Positions 30,220 to 39,349 of a stretch of 64,000 bases of DNA are shown here, piece after piece (position 1 is the stretch's first letter; each line of letters starts with the position of its first letter). The DNA is from Thiocystis minor (lineage in GTDB: Bacteria; Pseudomonadota; Gammaproteobacteria; Chromatiales; Chromatiaceae). Under the pieces are notes generated by a model. That model saw only the letters and a program-made list of their open reading frames with translations, was not told where the DNA came from and searched no databases. Location: positions 18,457-82,456 of the forward strand of contig NZ_NHSQ01000110.1 in NCBI RefSeq assembly GCF_016653465.1, given 5' to 3'. The position numbers and the translations under genes are program-made.

Positions 30220-31764
30220 CTACAACCGCCCTGGCAGAGCCAGCAGAAACCGCCCCGCATTGGCGAGTTGGCGGCGCAGCAGCATCCAGTTTTCCTTGCG
30301 GCGGCGCTCGTCCTGACAGCGCAACAGCCGCGCACGCTGCGCGCGTTCCATCTGGTCGAGCAGCGCGGCCCAGAGCGTATCCTCGACGTTGTAGACCCGT
30401 CCCTCGGCCAAACAGACCGGGATCACGCTGGCGATCGGCACTTCAAGATCGGTCGCGAGCGCGGTCACCGCGGCCTGGATGCTCATCGCCTTCAGGTTGC
30501 GCGTATCGGTGAGGTCATAGGGCGGCTGCCATTCGCGCAGGGGGCGCAGACGGTCGATGTGGGTGACCGCCACCAGCAGCGGCGGCGGGCGGCGTCCGAC
30601 CCGCGCGGATTGCGCCGTGCGTAGCGCGTCCAGGGTCTGGCGCTCGGACTGCCGGTCGGGACGGTGCGCGGCACTGACCCAGAGGATCAGGTCGGCCGCG
30701 TTCGCCGCCTCGTGCAGACTCTTGTACGCGAGCCGTTCCACGCCGGGCGCGTCGAGGATCAGGGCGATCTCCAGCCCTTCGCGTTCTAGACGGTAGGGCG
30801 TCAGCGCCCGCGTGGTCTCGGGCGCCAGATCGGTGGCCGCGCGCAGTTGTCCGAAGAGTGCGTTGACGAGGCTCGACTTGCCGGCATTGGCGCGGCCCAG
30901 CACCAGAATCCGCAGCGGCTCGCCTGCTGGACCCTGAGCATCCTTGATCTCGGTCTCGGCGGCGACGGCCAAATCTTTGACCGAGCTTTCGGTCGCCCGA
31001 CTCACGGGATCCTCGTCGGTCAACAACAGGCGTCCGCTGTAGAGGTCGATGGCGTAGCGTCCGACCTTGCGCACAGCTTCCTGCAACAGCCAGCGCGCGA
31101 GGTCTTTTTGCGCCATCGCATACCCGCGCCCGCGCAGATGAGTCCATGCCTCGTTCAGCACGGCGTTGGCCGGATTGATGACCCAGCGTCCGGCGCGATA
31201 GAGTCCGAGTAGCCGATCCGCGAAGGGCTTCCAGCGATAGGCGCGGACGAGCGACCCGACCGTGAGACGATGACTGTAGGGGATATTTTCGGTGATCGTG
31301 TCGCGCAGGTCGCGACTGGCCCGCTCGACGATCAGCAGCGCATGGGGCAGGGTCAGTTCCAGCAGCGGGCGGTCCACGTCGGGATGGTAATGGCCAGCGA
31401 CCTTCTCCAGGGTCCGCTGGGCGAGCATTCCTAACTGCTGACCGTCACCTAGCGGCCAGTCGTCCGGTTCGAGGCTCCCGGCGAATGCCTCGACCAGCGC
31501 CCAGGCCGCGTCTGCGTCCGGGGGCCAGTCCGGGTTGGGCTGGGTTTGCCCGACCGCTACACCAACCTGCCCGCGTCGTCTCAGCCAAAACTGTACGCCA
31601 TAGCCCGTCGCGCTGAAGACCACCAGCGCGGTGAGCCAGACCAGCAGCACGCCTTCCTGACGGAGCCAGAGCATCCCGAGCGGCAACAGCGCCACGAAGG
31701 GCACCGTCCAGAGCAACAGGGCCGCCAGCCACCAGCGATCGATCCGTTCGAAGAGTGCGTTCAT
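30220..31764 (-). CDS. Membrane-anchored GTPase (MMR_HSR1 type)
   Basis: A 514-residue protein. Two adjacent N-terminal hydrophobic segments (about 13-60) anchor it to the inner membrane. A helical middle is followed by a G domain: P-loop GRANAGKSS (about residue 290), a G3 motif ILDAPGVE and a G4-like VTHIDRL. The start overlaps the upstream GTPase gene by 4 bp (ATGA), so the two are translationally coupled. The arrangement recalls YcjX/YcjF-type or DUF697 GTPase pairs; the role is unknown. The 168-bp gap to the receptor gene contains a G-rich/C-rich repeat-like patch but no gene. Confidence 0.85.
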   Translation of the reverse strand: MNALFERIDRWWLAALLLWTVPFVALLPLGMLWLRQEGVLLVWLTALVVFSATGYGVQFWLRRRGQVGVAVGQTQPNPDWPPDADAAWALVEAFAGSLEPDDWPLGDGQQLGMLAQRTLEKVAGHYHPDVDRPLLELTLPHALLIVERASRDLRDTITENIPYSHRLTVGSLVRAYRWKPFADRLLGLYRAGRWVINPANAVLNEAWTHLRGRGYAMAQKDLARWLLQEAVRKVGRYAIDLYSGRLLLTDEDPVSRATESSVKDLAVAAETEIKDAQGPAGEPLRILVLGRANAGKSSLVNALFGQLRAATDLAPETTRALTPYRLEREGLEIALILDAPGVERLAYKSLHEAANAADLILWVSAAHRPDRQSERQTLDALRTAQSARVGRRPPPLLVAVTHIDRLRPLREWQPPYDLTDTRNLKAMSIQAAVTALATDLEVPIASVIPVCLAEGRVYNVEDTLWAALLDQMERAQRARLLRCQDERRRKENWMLLRRQLANAGRFLLALPGRL

Positions 31765-33002
31765 GTTCGTCCCGCGCGGATTCTGTCCCGTAAAATTTCC
31801 GAACCTCTCGACAGTTGCTCGGCGAAGACCCGGCGCAATGCCCGCGCCTCGGTCGCCAGACCCCGATTCCGATGATCGAAATAGAAACCGGCTGCCTTGC
31901 CCAGCGCATAGGTCGTTGCCCCGCTGGCGCTCGCCCCCCAGACCGCGCCGACTGTCTGTCCGACGCCGGGCACGAGTTTGACCAGCGCCCGCCCCGCGAC
32001 CCGCGCGCCATAAGCGACCCCGATGCCGGTCCCCAACAGACCCAGGAATTCAGCGATTGCCCGGCGATCCCACACCTGTTCATAGATGGCCGCCAGACTG
32101 TGCAGCAGTTTGGCCTGGATCGCCGGCACGCCGATCAGATCGACCACCGGCAAGGCGCCGATTCCGGCCGCCGTCAGCGCATAGCCGACGATGTGCGGAT
32201 GCGCCGCCCGCGCATAGACATCGCGAACCGCGGCGTCGCCGAGCAGGAGCGTCCGCAGACGCAGCGTCGAGACCGTCTCGATCGCCTGCCACAGCGCCTC
32301 CAGACCATAGTCCGGAGGTTCGTAGCCATCCTCCGGCAAGGTCAAATCCACCGGCACCCAGGACACCGGCGCCGCACCCGGCAGCTTGCCCGCCAGATCC
32401 CGCTGAATCCGCAGGGCGCGGGCGAGATCGAGCGGAACCGACGCCGGCCAGGGCTCGCGCGCGAACGGATAGGGCCACGGATGGTCCACCCCGCCATTGG
32501 AGTCGAGGGGATAGGCCTCATGCAACCCGGTCTGGGCGACGATCAGCGGCCATTCGGGATGCCGCCGGCGCACCGCGCGCAGCACCTCGAAGACCGCCTC
32601 CTGATGGCTGTCGGTCGCCTTCATCACACTGAGCAGCAGATGCGCCCGGGACTCGCCGAAACGCAGATCCTCCGCCGGATCGTAGTCCACCTCGCCCAGC
32701 CCGCGAGTGTCGAGAAAGCGCACCACTGGCGCCTCGGTCGGGAAGTCATAGAGACGCAGGGTTGGGGTACAGGGCTGAAAACCGTTGCCGATCTCGGCCT
32801 GAGCGCTGCCCGTGAGCGCGCGAACGATCGATGTCTTGCCGGATTGGGTCTTGCCGATCAGCCAGATCACCGGCAGGGGATGGCGCAGACGGGCCTCGTC
32901 CAGCGCAAGCCGGAGCCTTGCGTCGTCCACGCGCGGATCCGCCAGCGCCTGACGCAGATCGCGCCAGCGATTCGGCCAGTTTTTCCCGTGGGAAGCGGAC
33001 AT
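31761..33002 (-). CDS. GTPase with C-terminal DUF697-like membrane region
   Basis: A 413-residue protein. P-loop IGKTQSGKTS near residue 50, G3 FLDTRGLGE, and a variant G4 (VAQTGLHEA in place of TKxD). The last third is hydrophobic (VGYALTAAGIGALPVVDLIG and the following AIQAKLLHSLA), the pattern of DUF697, which associates with membranes. Start chosen at 33002 because GAGG lies 8 bases upstream; ATGs at 33029 and 33086 are alternatives. First gene of a two-gene unit with the next GTPase, divergent from pbpG. Confidence 0.83.
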   Translation of the reverse strand: MSASHGKNWPNRWRDLRQALADPRVDDARLRLALDEARLRHPLPVIWLIGKTQSGKTSIVRALTGSAQAEIGNGFQPCTPTLRLYDFPTEAPVVRFLDTRGLGEVDYDPAEDLRFGESRAHLLLSVMKATDSHQEAVFEVLRAVRRRHPEWPLIVAQTGLHEAYPLDSNGGVDHPWPYPFAREPWPASVPLDLARALRIQRDLAGKLPGAAPVSWVPVDLTLPEDGYEPPDYGLEALWQAIETVSTLRLRTLLLGDAAVRDVYARAAHPHIVGYALTAAGIGALPVVDLIGVPAIQAKLLHSLAAIYEQVWDRRAIAEFLGLLGTGIGVAYGARVAGRALVKLVPGVGQTVGAVWGASASGATTYALGKAAGFYFDHRNRGLATEARALRRVFAEQLSRGSEILRDRIRAGRT

Positions 33003-33169
33003 GAAGCGGACCTCGAAGGAGTGCGGCATCCCGCCGATTGTATCGGGAGATGGACCATCGGCCAGCAATTGAGAATGAACAAACAAAACCCAGGGCGCGC
33101 GCGTCCATGGGGCTATGCGATAATCAACCCTTATTTTTATCGAGCCAAACTAAAAGAGAGGCCGCCGTC

Positions 33170-34216
33170 ATGTCCAGGTTGCGCGTGTTGCGATCCCTGC
33201 CCCAAGCCCTTGCTGGAGACTGGCCCGGTGGCATGGTCCGGATACTCCTGACGGCAATGCTCCTGGGTCCACTGGTTCTGAGCGGCGGCGCCTGCGCTGC
33301 GCCCGAACGCAGCGAACCCGAGATCGTCTCGCGGACCTACTCTTCACCCGAGTCACGCAATCGAACCAGCATCGACGATCGCGATCCCTCGGAAATCCTG
33401 TCCATGGCGCGCGAACTGTACCGCCAAGACAGCCTATCCCATCGGAATCCCCCCGGACTTCATCTTCAGTCCGCCAGCGCGCTGGTGGTCGACGAGCGCG
33501 GCAATCGCATCTACGCCAAAAATGCGCAGCAGATCAAACCCATCGCCTCGGTCACGAAATTGATGACGGCCATGGTGGTGCTGGACGCCGGCGTCCCGCT
33601 GAGTACCCGGATCGGCATCATCGAGGACGACCGTGACCGTTTGCGCAACAGCAGTTCCCGACTCATGATCGGCAAGGCCAACCTGACGCGCGGCGAACTC
33701 CTGATGGTGGCCCTGATGTCCTCGGACAATCGCGCCGCCCACGCCCTGGGACGCACCACCTTCCGTGGCGGCACGCCGGCCTTCGTCAAGGCCATGAACC
33801 GCAAGGCAAAATCGCTCGGGATGTACGACACCTATTTTGCCGACTCCAGCGGACTCAACGGACAGAATCGTTCCTCTGCGGAGGATCTGGTCAAGATGGT
33901 CCGGGCGGCCGCCACCTATCCCTTTATTCGCAAGACCACCTCCACCGGCGAAATGACGCTCCATCCCTTCGCCGATGGCCGAGCGCTGCTGTACCGCAAT
34001 ACCAATTCGCTGGTCCGCAACCCCGACTGGAACGTGGAAATCAGTAAGACGGGCTTCATCAACGAGGCTGGCCGCTGTCTCGTCATGCAGACCCGCATCG
34101 CCGACCGGCGGCTCTATATCGTACTGCTGAACGGCTCGGGAAAACTCACCCCATTGGGCGATTCCAATCGGGTACGGGACTGGCTCCTGAACGGGCAAAA
34201 GACCGCCGCGAGGTAA
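33170..34216 (+). CDS. pbpG: D-alanyl-D-alanine endopeptidase (penicillin-binding protein 7 type)
   Basis: A 348-residue periplasmic serine peptidase that trims peptidoglycan cross-links. The three active-site motifs are intact: SVTK (in IKPIASVTKLMTAMVV), SDN (in MSSDNRAAH) and KTG (in ISKTGFINEAG). An N-terminal hydrophobic segment ending in SGGACA acts as signal peptide. The ATG at 33170 has GAGAGG eight bases upstream. Followed after 6 bp by the hemolysin III family gene. Confidence 0.92.
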   Translation: MSRLRVLRSLPQALAGDWPGGMVRILLTAMLLGPLVLSGGACAAPERSEPEIVSRTYSSPESRNRTSIDDRDPSEILSMARELYRQDSLSHRNPPGLHLQSASALVVDERGNRIYAKNAQQIKPIASVTKLMTAMVVLDAGVPLSTRIGIIEDDRDRLRNSSSRLMIGKANLTRGELLMVALMSSDNRAAHALGRTTFRGGTPAFVKAMNRKAKSLGMYDTYFADSSGLNGQNRSSAEDLVKMVRAAATYPFIRKTTSTGEMTLHPFADGRALLYRNTNSLVRNPDWNVEISKTGFINEAGRCLVMQTRIADRRLYIVLLNGSGKLTPLGDSNRVRDWLLNGQKTAAR

Positions 34217-34222
34217 TTCGAA

Positions 34223-34837
34223 GTGTACGACGGCGAACGCTTCAACAGCATTTCGCATCTTGTCGGCGCCGTTCTAGCGCTGATCGGCGCGACCGTCCTG
34301 GTGACCCTCGCGAGCGCGGAAGGGAGCGCGCCGCGGATCGTCAGCTTCAGCATCTATGGGGTCACGCTGTTCCTGCTCTATCTCTTTTCGACCCTCTACC
34401 ACAGCCTGCGCGGGCGCGCGAAACGGATCTTCCGCACGCTCGATCACCATGCCATCTATCTGCTGATCGCCGGCACCTATACCCCCTTCACCCTGCTGGC
34501 CCTGCAAGGCGCCACGGGCTGGTGGATGTTCGGCGCCGTCTGGGGCCTGGCGCTGATCGGCATCGTCCTGGATTCGCTGCCCCGCAAGGGTCCGCGGATC
34601 CTTGCGATTTTCATCTATGTCGGCATGGGCTGGCTGGTGCTCTTCGCCCTGGATCCGCTGATCGCCGCACTCCCCCCCGGCGGATTCTGGTGGCTGCTGG
34701 CGGGCGGACTCTTCTACACCGTCGGCATCGTCTTTTATGTCCTGGACGACCGCTACCCCTGGTGTCATGGCATCTGGCACCTATTCGTGTTAGCCGGCAG
34801 TATCAGTCATTACGTCACGATTCTCTTTTTTCTCTGA
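34223..34837 (+). CDS. Hemolysin III / PAQR family membrane protein
   Basis: A 204-residue, seven-helix inner-membrane protein starting at GTG 34223. Family metal-site residues are in STLYHSLRG, LDHHAIYLLIAGTYTPF and HGIWHLFVLAGSISHY. These proteins are named for a Bacillus hemolysin but are probably zinc-dependent lipid hydrolases or envelope stress proteins (YqfA group). Its stop overlaps the slyX start by one base. Confidence 0.92.
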   Translation: MYDGERFNSISHLVGAVLALIGATVLVTLASAEGSAPRIVSFSIYGVTLFLLYLFSTLYHSLRGRAKRIFRTLDHHAIYLLIAGTYTPFTLLALQGATGWWMFGAVWGLALIGIVLDSLPRKGPRILAIFIYVGMGWLVLFALDPLIAALPPGGFWWLLAGGLFYTVGIVFYVLDDRYPWCHGIWHLFVLAGSISHYVTILFFL

Positions 34838-35082
34838 TGTCGCCGAAGATGACAGAGCCAACCGATGCCGCAAGCCCCATCCTCGCGGCCATCGCCGATC
34901 TGCAGATGCGTCTGACCTATCAGGACGACGACATCAAGCAACTCAATCTCATCGTCACACGTCAGCAGGGAGAACTTTCGCGGCTCCAACAAGAGATGAA
35001 TCAACTGCGCGCGCGCATCGCCGCCCTGCCAGACATGCACTCGGAGACCGCGCGGGCGGAACCGCCACCGCCTCATTATTAA
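34837..35082 (+). CDS. slyX: SlyX family protein
   Basis: An 81-residue coiled-coil protein of unknown role. The heptad region LQMRLTYQDDDIKQLNLIV, then TRQQGELSRLQQEM, and the C-terminal PPPPHY are the SlyX hallmarks. The ATG at 34837 overlaps the preceding stop (TGATG); a second ATG at 34849 would give 77 residues. The TAA stop is the first part of a TAAACCGCGTC repeat. Confidence 0.9.
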   Translation: MSPKMTEPTDAASPILAAIADLQMRLTYQDDDIKQLNLIVTRQQGELSRLQQEMNQLRARIAALPDMHSETARAEPPPPHY

Positions 35083-35138
35083 ACCGCGTCGACTCCGACG
35101 CTTGTTGGCTCGGGCGAGGCATGCCGAACGCAGTTTAA
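35078..35138. repeat. Palindromic repeat, copy 3, supplying the slyX stop codon
   Basis: A 61-bp element bounded by TTAAACCGCGTC and an imperfect inverted end GAACGCAGTTTAA. It shares its end sequence with the nuoI/nuoJ repeats but has a shorter, different interior. Its TAA closes slyX. Confidence 0.7.
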
Positions 35139-35178
35139 CGGACTCTGTGGCATGCGGCGGAAGGATTGAGTATCTTGG

Positions 35179-36105
35179 ATGTCACTGAATCGACCGCAGG
35201 CATTCCACCTCCTCATGGATACATTCACCGCCTTACAGAATCAACTCGCCGATGCCGACAGCCAGTTTCTGGACTGCAATGGGTTCCGGGTTCATTACAA
35301 ACGCGCCGGAACCGGTCCGACACTGATCCTGCTGCTACATGGCAGTTTCCTGAGTCTGCGCTCCTGGAGACGAGTCATGGAACCGCTAGCCGAGCAGGCG
35401 ACGGTGGTCGCGTTCGACCGCCCGGTTTTCGGCCTGACCTCACGCCCGCTCCCGCAAGACGGCGGCGGCGCACGTTATAGCGCGGAAGCGCAAAGCGATC
35501 TGGTCGCCGCGCTGATCGGACAACTGGGATTCGAGCGCGCGATCCTGATCGGTAACTCCACCGGCGGCACGATTGCGCTCCTGACTGCGCTGCGTCATCC
35601 CGCGAAGATCCAGGGTCTGGTGCTGGTCGGCGCCATGATCTACAGCGGCTATGCGACCAGCGAGGTGCCTGGCCCTATGCTGGCCGTCATGAAGGCAGCG
35701 CGGCCGATGTTTTCGCGTCTGATGAAATTCATGATCGGCAAGCTCTATGACAAGGCACTGCGCAAATTCTGGTTCCGACAGGAGCGTTTTTCGGACGAGG
35801 AACTGGCCGCCTATAAAGCCGAGTTCATGATTGGACACTGGGACCAGGCCTTCTTCGAGTTGTTTCTGGCCACACGGCATCTCGGACTGGAGGCACGCCT
35901 GCCATTCTTGGCTGTCCCTTCCCTCGTGGTGACCGGCGAACATGATCGGGCGGTTAAGCCCGAAGAAAGCCGGCGCTTGGCAGCAGAATTGCCCGAGGCT
36001 ACGCTTGAGATGATTCCCCAATGCGGCCATCTTCCACAAGAAGAGTCCCCAGAAGCATTCGTTGCCATCGTGACGGAGTTTCTAAAGCGGTTTACTGTCA
36101 ACTAA
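35179..36105 (+). CDS. Alpha/beta hydrolase
   Basis: A 308-residue alpha/beta-fold hydrolase. The oxyanion HG of LLLHGSFLSLRSW, the nucleophile elbow GNSTGG (residues about 122-127), the acid in VTGEHDRAV and the catalytic His in IPQCGHLPQEE are in the correct order. No signal peptide. The substrate is unknown; C-C hydrolase or esterase roles are possible. ATG at 35179; an in-frame ATG at 35215 (MDTFTALQ) is an alternative. The stop TAA starts a TAAACCGC motif as in nuoI and slyX. Confidence 0.88.
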   Translation: MSLNRPQAFHLLMDTFTALQNQLADADSQFLDCNGFRVHYKRAGTGPTLILLLHGSFLSLRSWRRVMEPLAEQATVVAFDRPVFGLTSRPLPQDGGGARYSAEAQSDLVAALIGQLGFERAILIGNSTGGTIALLTALRHPAKIQGLVLVGAMIYSGYATSEVPGPMLAVMKAARPMFSRLMKFMIGKLYDKALRKFWFRQERFSDEELAAYKAEFMIGHWDQAFFELFLATRHLGLEARLPFLAVPSLVVTGEHDRAVKPEESRRLAAELPEATLEMIPQCGHLPQEESPEAFVAIVTEFLKRFTVN

Positions 36106-36110
36106 ACCGC
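36087..36110. repeat. Inverted repeat over the hydrolase stop codon (TAAACCGC family)
   Basis: A perfect 8-bp stem GCGGTTTA (36087-36094) / TAAACCGC (36103-36110) with an eight-base loop. The right arm contains the stop codon of the hydrolase and continues CTCCAGGA, matching the nuoI copy (GTCCAGGA). No distal inverted end was found, so this copy is partial or diverged. Confidence 0.55.
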
Positions 36111-36159
36111 CTCCAGGACGACAAGCAATCTGCGGCTCCTGAGAAAACTCGCTCTCTCA

Positions 36160-37041
36160 TCACAGCGAGTTCCGATGTGCAAGATTCCAAATAAAATGAT
36201 AAGCGATGTCATCCGCCGTCTCCCCACGATAGGAGTTCACCGGAATACGGCGAAGATAAAAAGGGTCGGAGTTAATTGAATTCACGCCCCCATGGCAGGA
36301 GAGACAGCAGCGAAATCCAGCCTCTTTTACAATTGCTCGATTGTCACTGCTCAGGTTGTTCCTGCCCCCATAAGGATAGGCGAAGAGGTCGATGTCTATC
36401 CCGAGTTCGGTTTGTAATCGCTGACGAGCCTGGGTAACTTCATCAAGAGCGGATGCCGATGAAATTTGTCCGAGGTCTGCGTGCGTGACAGTATGACAGC
36501 CAATCTCAAAGCCCCGTGTGCGCAGTGATCGAACCTGATTCCAATCCATCCAACCTGGAGTTTTAGGCAAGGCCTCATCCCACCAAGCGACATCATTGGT
36601 TCCGATAAATCCAGAAGCGACAAAAAAGGTTGCCGGAAGCCCGAAACGCTCAAGGATGGGGGCCGCATTTTCGAAGTTATCGCGATAACCATCGTCAAAT
36701 GTAATCGAGAGCGTCCCACCCGATGACTTGCGGCCAAGCTCATCAAGTTGCTGGGACAGAGGAACAACTCGAAACGCATGCGCAAAAAATTTGCAATAAT
36801 CAGCGAACGCTTCGATTCCACAGGTTAGTTGATCGGGATATTCGAGATTATCCACGCGGTGAAATGCAGCAATCCAAACGTGATTCGAGGTTACGATTCG
36901 CTTTATGGGTACGCCTAGTAATACCCTACCAATCATCCGCTTAATCTGATGAGTGGCTCGATTGTTTTTTTTACTCTTCTTGTCGCCTGAGTTTGTATTC
37001 ATTTTAGTTTGATTCACCCTGACGCAATGCCTGTTTCTCAT
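36160..37041 (-). CDS. Polysaccharide deacetylase (carbohydrate esterase 4)
   Basis: A 293-residue NodB-homology enzyme that removes N-acetyl groups from polysaccharide. The catalytic/metal motif TFDDGYRDN and the zinc-binding HxxxH (GCHTVTHADL) are present, as is a later YPYGGRNN. The N-terminus is Lys/Asn-rich with no clear signal peptide. An ATG 13 codons in is also possible. It starts the AT-richer exopolysaccharide locus and is divergent from the ATPase-OmpA gene, sharing a 100-bp AT-rich promoter region. Confidence 0.9.
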   Translation of the reverse strand: MRNRHCVRVNQTKMNTNSGDKKSKKNNRATHQIKRMIGRVLLGVPIKRIVTSNHVWIAAFHRVDNLEYPDQLTCGIEAFADYCKFFAHAFRVVPLSQQLDELGRKSSGGTLSITFDDGYRDNFENAAPILERFGLPATFFVASGFIGTNDVAWWDEALPKTPGWMDWNQVRSLRTRGFEIGCHTVTHADLGQISSASALDEVTQARQRLQTELGIDIDLFAYPYGGRNNLSSDNRAIVKEAGFRCCLSCHGGVNSINSDPFYLRRIPVNSYRGETADDIAYHFIWNLAHRNSL

Positions 37042-37141
37042 GCAAATGATGTAATGTCTATTTAGACTGCTATCATTATATAAAAATTAGCCTATTCTAT
37101 CTGTTAGATGTTGCGACCTTAAATACAAGAAGGATTTTAAA

Positions 37142-39298
37142 ATGTACGAATCTTTTTTTGACCTTCGCGAAAAACCTTTCTCGCTTCTGCCAGATCCTAG
37201 TTTTTTGTTTATGAGCGATCAGCATCAGCAGGCGCTGACACTGCTTGAGTACGGACTATTAAACCAAGCCGGCTTCATCATTCTCACTGGTGAAATCGGT
37301 TCGGGCAAAACCACGCTGATGCGCTACTTGTTGACGAAGCTCGACGCCAGCTACACCGTAGGGCTGATTTCAAACACCCATCAATCGCTTGGCGACCTAA
37401 TGGATTGGGTTTGTATGGCACTCGATATTCATATGAGTAATGCAACAAAGCTCGAAAAATATCAGGCGCTAGTCGACTTTATTATCGACAAGTATGCAAA
37501 AGGCAAACGCGTACTTCTGATCGTTGATGAAGCTCAGAATCTCGGTATCGAGACGCTTGAAGAACTGCGTTTACTATCGAATATCAATTCTGACAAAGAT
37601 CTTGTCCTGCAATTGATGCTGCTAGGTCAACCACAATTACGCGATCTTCTTCGTCATCCCGATCTCGAACAGTTCGCTCAGAGAGTTGCTTCTTCATACC
37701 ACCTCGGACGAATTGGTTCAAAGGAAACAGAAAGCTATATCCGACACCGCATCTTAATCGCAGGCGGAACACACGAGATATTTAGTCACGATGCCTGCGA
37801 AGCCATTCATCACTACAGCAAAGGCATACCAAGGGTTATCAATCTTATTTGCGATACAGCCCTTGTTTACGCATATGGATCCGGCGAGGAATTTATTACA
37901 AGTCAATCAATTGATGAACTTATTCGGATTCATATGCCGAACCTCATCATCAAGATCGACAACAAACGAAGCGATCATAAAAAGCCCGAAATAGACAAGC
38001 CTACGATCGGCAGCGCGGCAGCAACGTCGATAGATGCGAACTCTAACGCGGTCGCGATTACACCATCGGTTGCCAGTCATGCTTCCAGTGATAGAAACCC
38101 TGCACACGATCAGAATACACAGATGGAAACGCCCGAGCGTTCAACCTCTGATCATGCGTCAAAAGAAAGCGAAAAGGAATCGAACCCACCATTAATCCTG
38201 GGGATAGCACCGCCCGCCCCTCTCATTCCTACCCGGAAAAGCCTTAGTACCTCTACGCAGGATCCAATACCAATTGGAATACCGCCTCAAGAAAAAGCGG
38301 TGGCATCACTATCCGGCATTCATGGCGGCATCGTATCTTTGAATCGAAAACAGAGCGCCATAAATGCGAAATTTCCGCAGCAGCGAGACCACGAATCACA
38401 ATCGGCATCTTACAAGAAATTTCTGGAAACTGATCGGCGTACTCAGCAACCAACCAATTCATCGTCTAACCGACTGCTACCGATCATGAGTGTAATTTTA
38501 ACGGTGACTTCCCTCGGATTCGCAGCAATCTGGTTCGGCGATTCGCCGATTAACGAAAATATTAGAATAAGAATTTCCACTTTGTTAAAGCCGTACATTG
38601 AAAGCACAACAGAGACTACGAATATTACTCAAAATATTAAAAATCCAACAATCGAAGCAGACTCTACTGCACGCAACGATATCGACCGCAAGCAAACGTA
38701 TTTGGAATCTCCTTCCATGATAATGACCAAACAACAATATACGCTTGGGACGCTATCAACTTCGGAATTGAAGACTCAACAAGACTTATCGACGCATTCC
38801 GCAACCGAGAATCAGGGAAAAATATCTCCCGATCTCTTGACTAAAAATGAGCTCAATGAAACCTTGCCGATAGACAATCTGGAAAACCAATTGCGTCAGT
38901 TAGCTGAATCGGTTCAGAGACATGCTCCGGAACATCTATCCGCCAACTTAGGCAGTCTTGTCCAATTCCAAGACGGAAGCACCCAGCTAGAACCAGCAGC
39001 TAAAAAAACGCTTTCCCAGATCGCAAACATCCTAAAGAATTTTCATAAAATACAGGTAAAAATCATTGCTCACACAGACAGTTCTGGAAGCATTGCGCTG
39101 AATCAGTCAATATCTGGCAAGCGTGCAAAAGCCGTTGCTGATTACTTTTCGGAACTCGGAATCCCAATCGAACAGTTGGAATACGAGGGTCGGGGAAAAA
39201 GTGAAATGAAAGTTGAACCTAATCAAGAAAGCAGCATAGGAACATGGGTAAATCGGCGTATAGAAATCGAACTCATAGATAAAAGCAAGATCAGGTAA
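37142..39298 (+). CDS. AAA+ ATPase (ExeA / XrtA-associated type) fused to OmpA-like domain
   Basis: A 718-residue protein. Residues 1-270 form an ExeA/GspA-like ATPase: it begins MYESFFDLREKPFSLLPDP, has Walker A GEIGSGKTT (50-58) and Walker B LLIVDEAQNL (D129, E130), and resembles the ATPase linked to exosortase-A EPS loci. A Ser/Thr/Asn-rich linker (about 275-440) leads to one membrane helix (about 442-462), a second low-complexity linker, and an OmpA-like peptidoglycan-binding domain (about 598-715; VQFQDGSTQLEPAAKKTL and IAHTDSSGS). The predicted topology puts the ATPase in the cytoplasm and OmpA in the periplasm. ExeA uses a different peptidoglycan-binding domain, so this is an unusual pairing. 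It may couple ATP use to envelope passage of the polysaccharide machinery (inference). Confidence 0.9.
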   Translation: MYESFFDLREKPFSLLPDPSFLFMSDQHQQALTLLEYGLLNQAGFIILTGEIGSGKTTLMRYLLTKLDASYTVGLISNTHQSLGDLMDWVCMALDIHMSNATKLEKYQALVDFIIDKYAKGKRVLLIVDEAQNLGIETLEELRLLSNINSDKDLVLQLMLLGQPQLRDLLRHPDLEQFAQRVASSYHLGRIGSKETESYIRHRILIAGGTHEIFSHDACEAIHHYSKGIPRVINLICDTALVYAYGSGEEFITSQSIDELIRIHMPNLIIKIDNKRSDHKKPEIDKPTIGSAAATSIDANSNAVAITPSVASHASSDRNPAHDQNTQMETPERSTSDHASKESEKESNPPLILGIAPPAPLIPTRKSLSTSTQDPIPIGIPPQEKAVASLSGIHGGIVSLNRKQSAINAKFPQQRDHESQSASYKKFLETDRRTQQPTNSSSNRLLPIMSVILTVTSLGFAAIWFGDSPINENIRIRISTLLKPYIESTTETTNITQNIKNPTIEADSTARNDIDRKQTYLESPSMIMTKQQYTLGTLSTSELKTQQDLSTHSATENQGKISPDLLTKNELNETLPIDNLENQLRQLAESVQRHAPEHLSANLGSLVQFQDGSTQLEPAAKKTLSQIANILKNFHKIQVKIIAHTDSSGSIALNQSISGKRAKAVADYFSELGIPIEQLEYEGRGKSEMKVEPNQESSIGTWVNRRIEIELIDKSKIR

Positions 39299-39349
39299 CT
39301 TCGTCATGGATTTAAGATGCATGAAAAGATACGAATAACCTAAAACGCT

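Noticed and set aside
13536..36160. A second ssrA 3'-end direct repeat marking the far end of an integrated element
   Set aside because: I looked for another copy of the GCCGCCTCCACCA end downstream and did not find one by reading; island limits are therefore not drawn.
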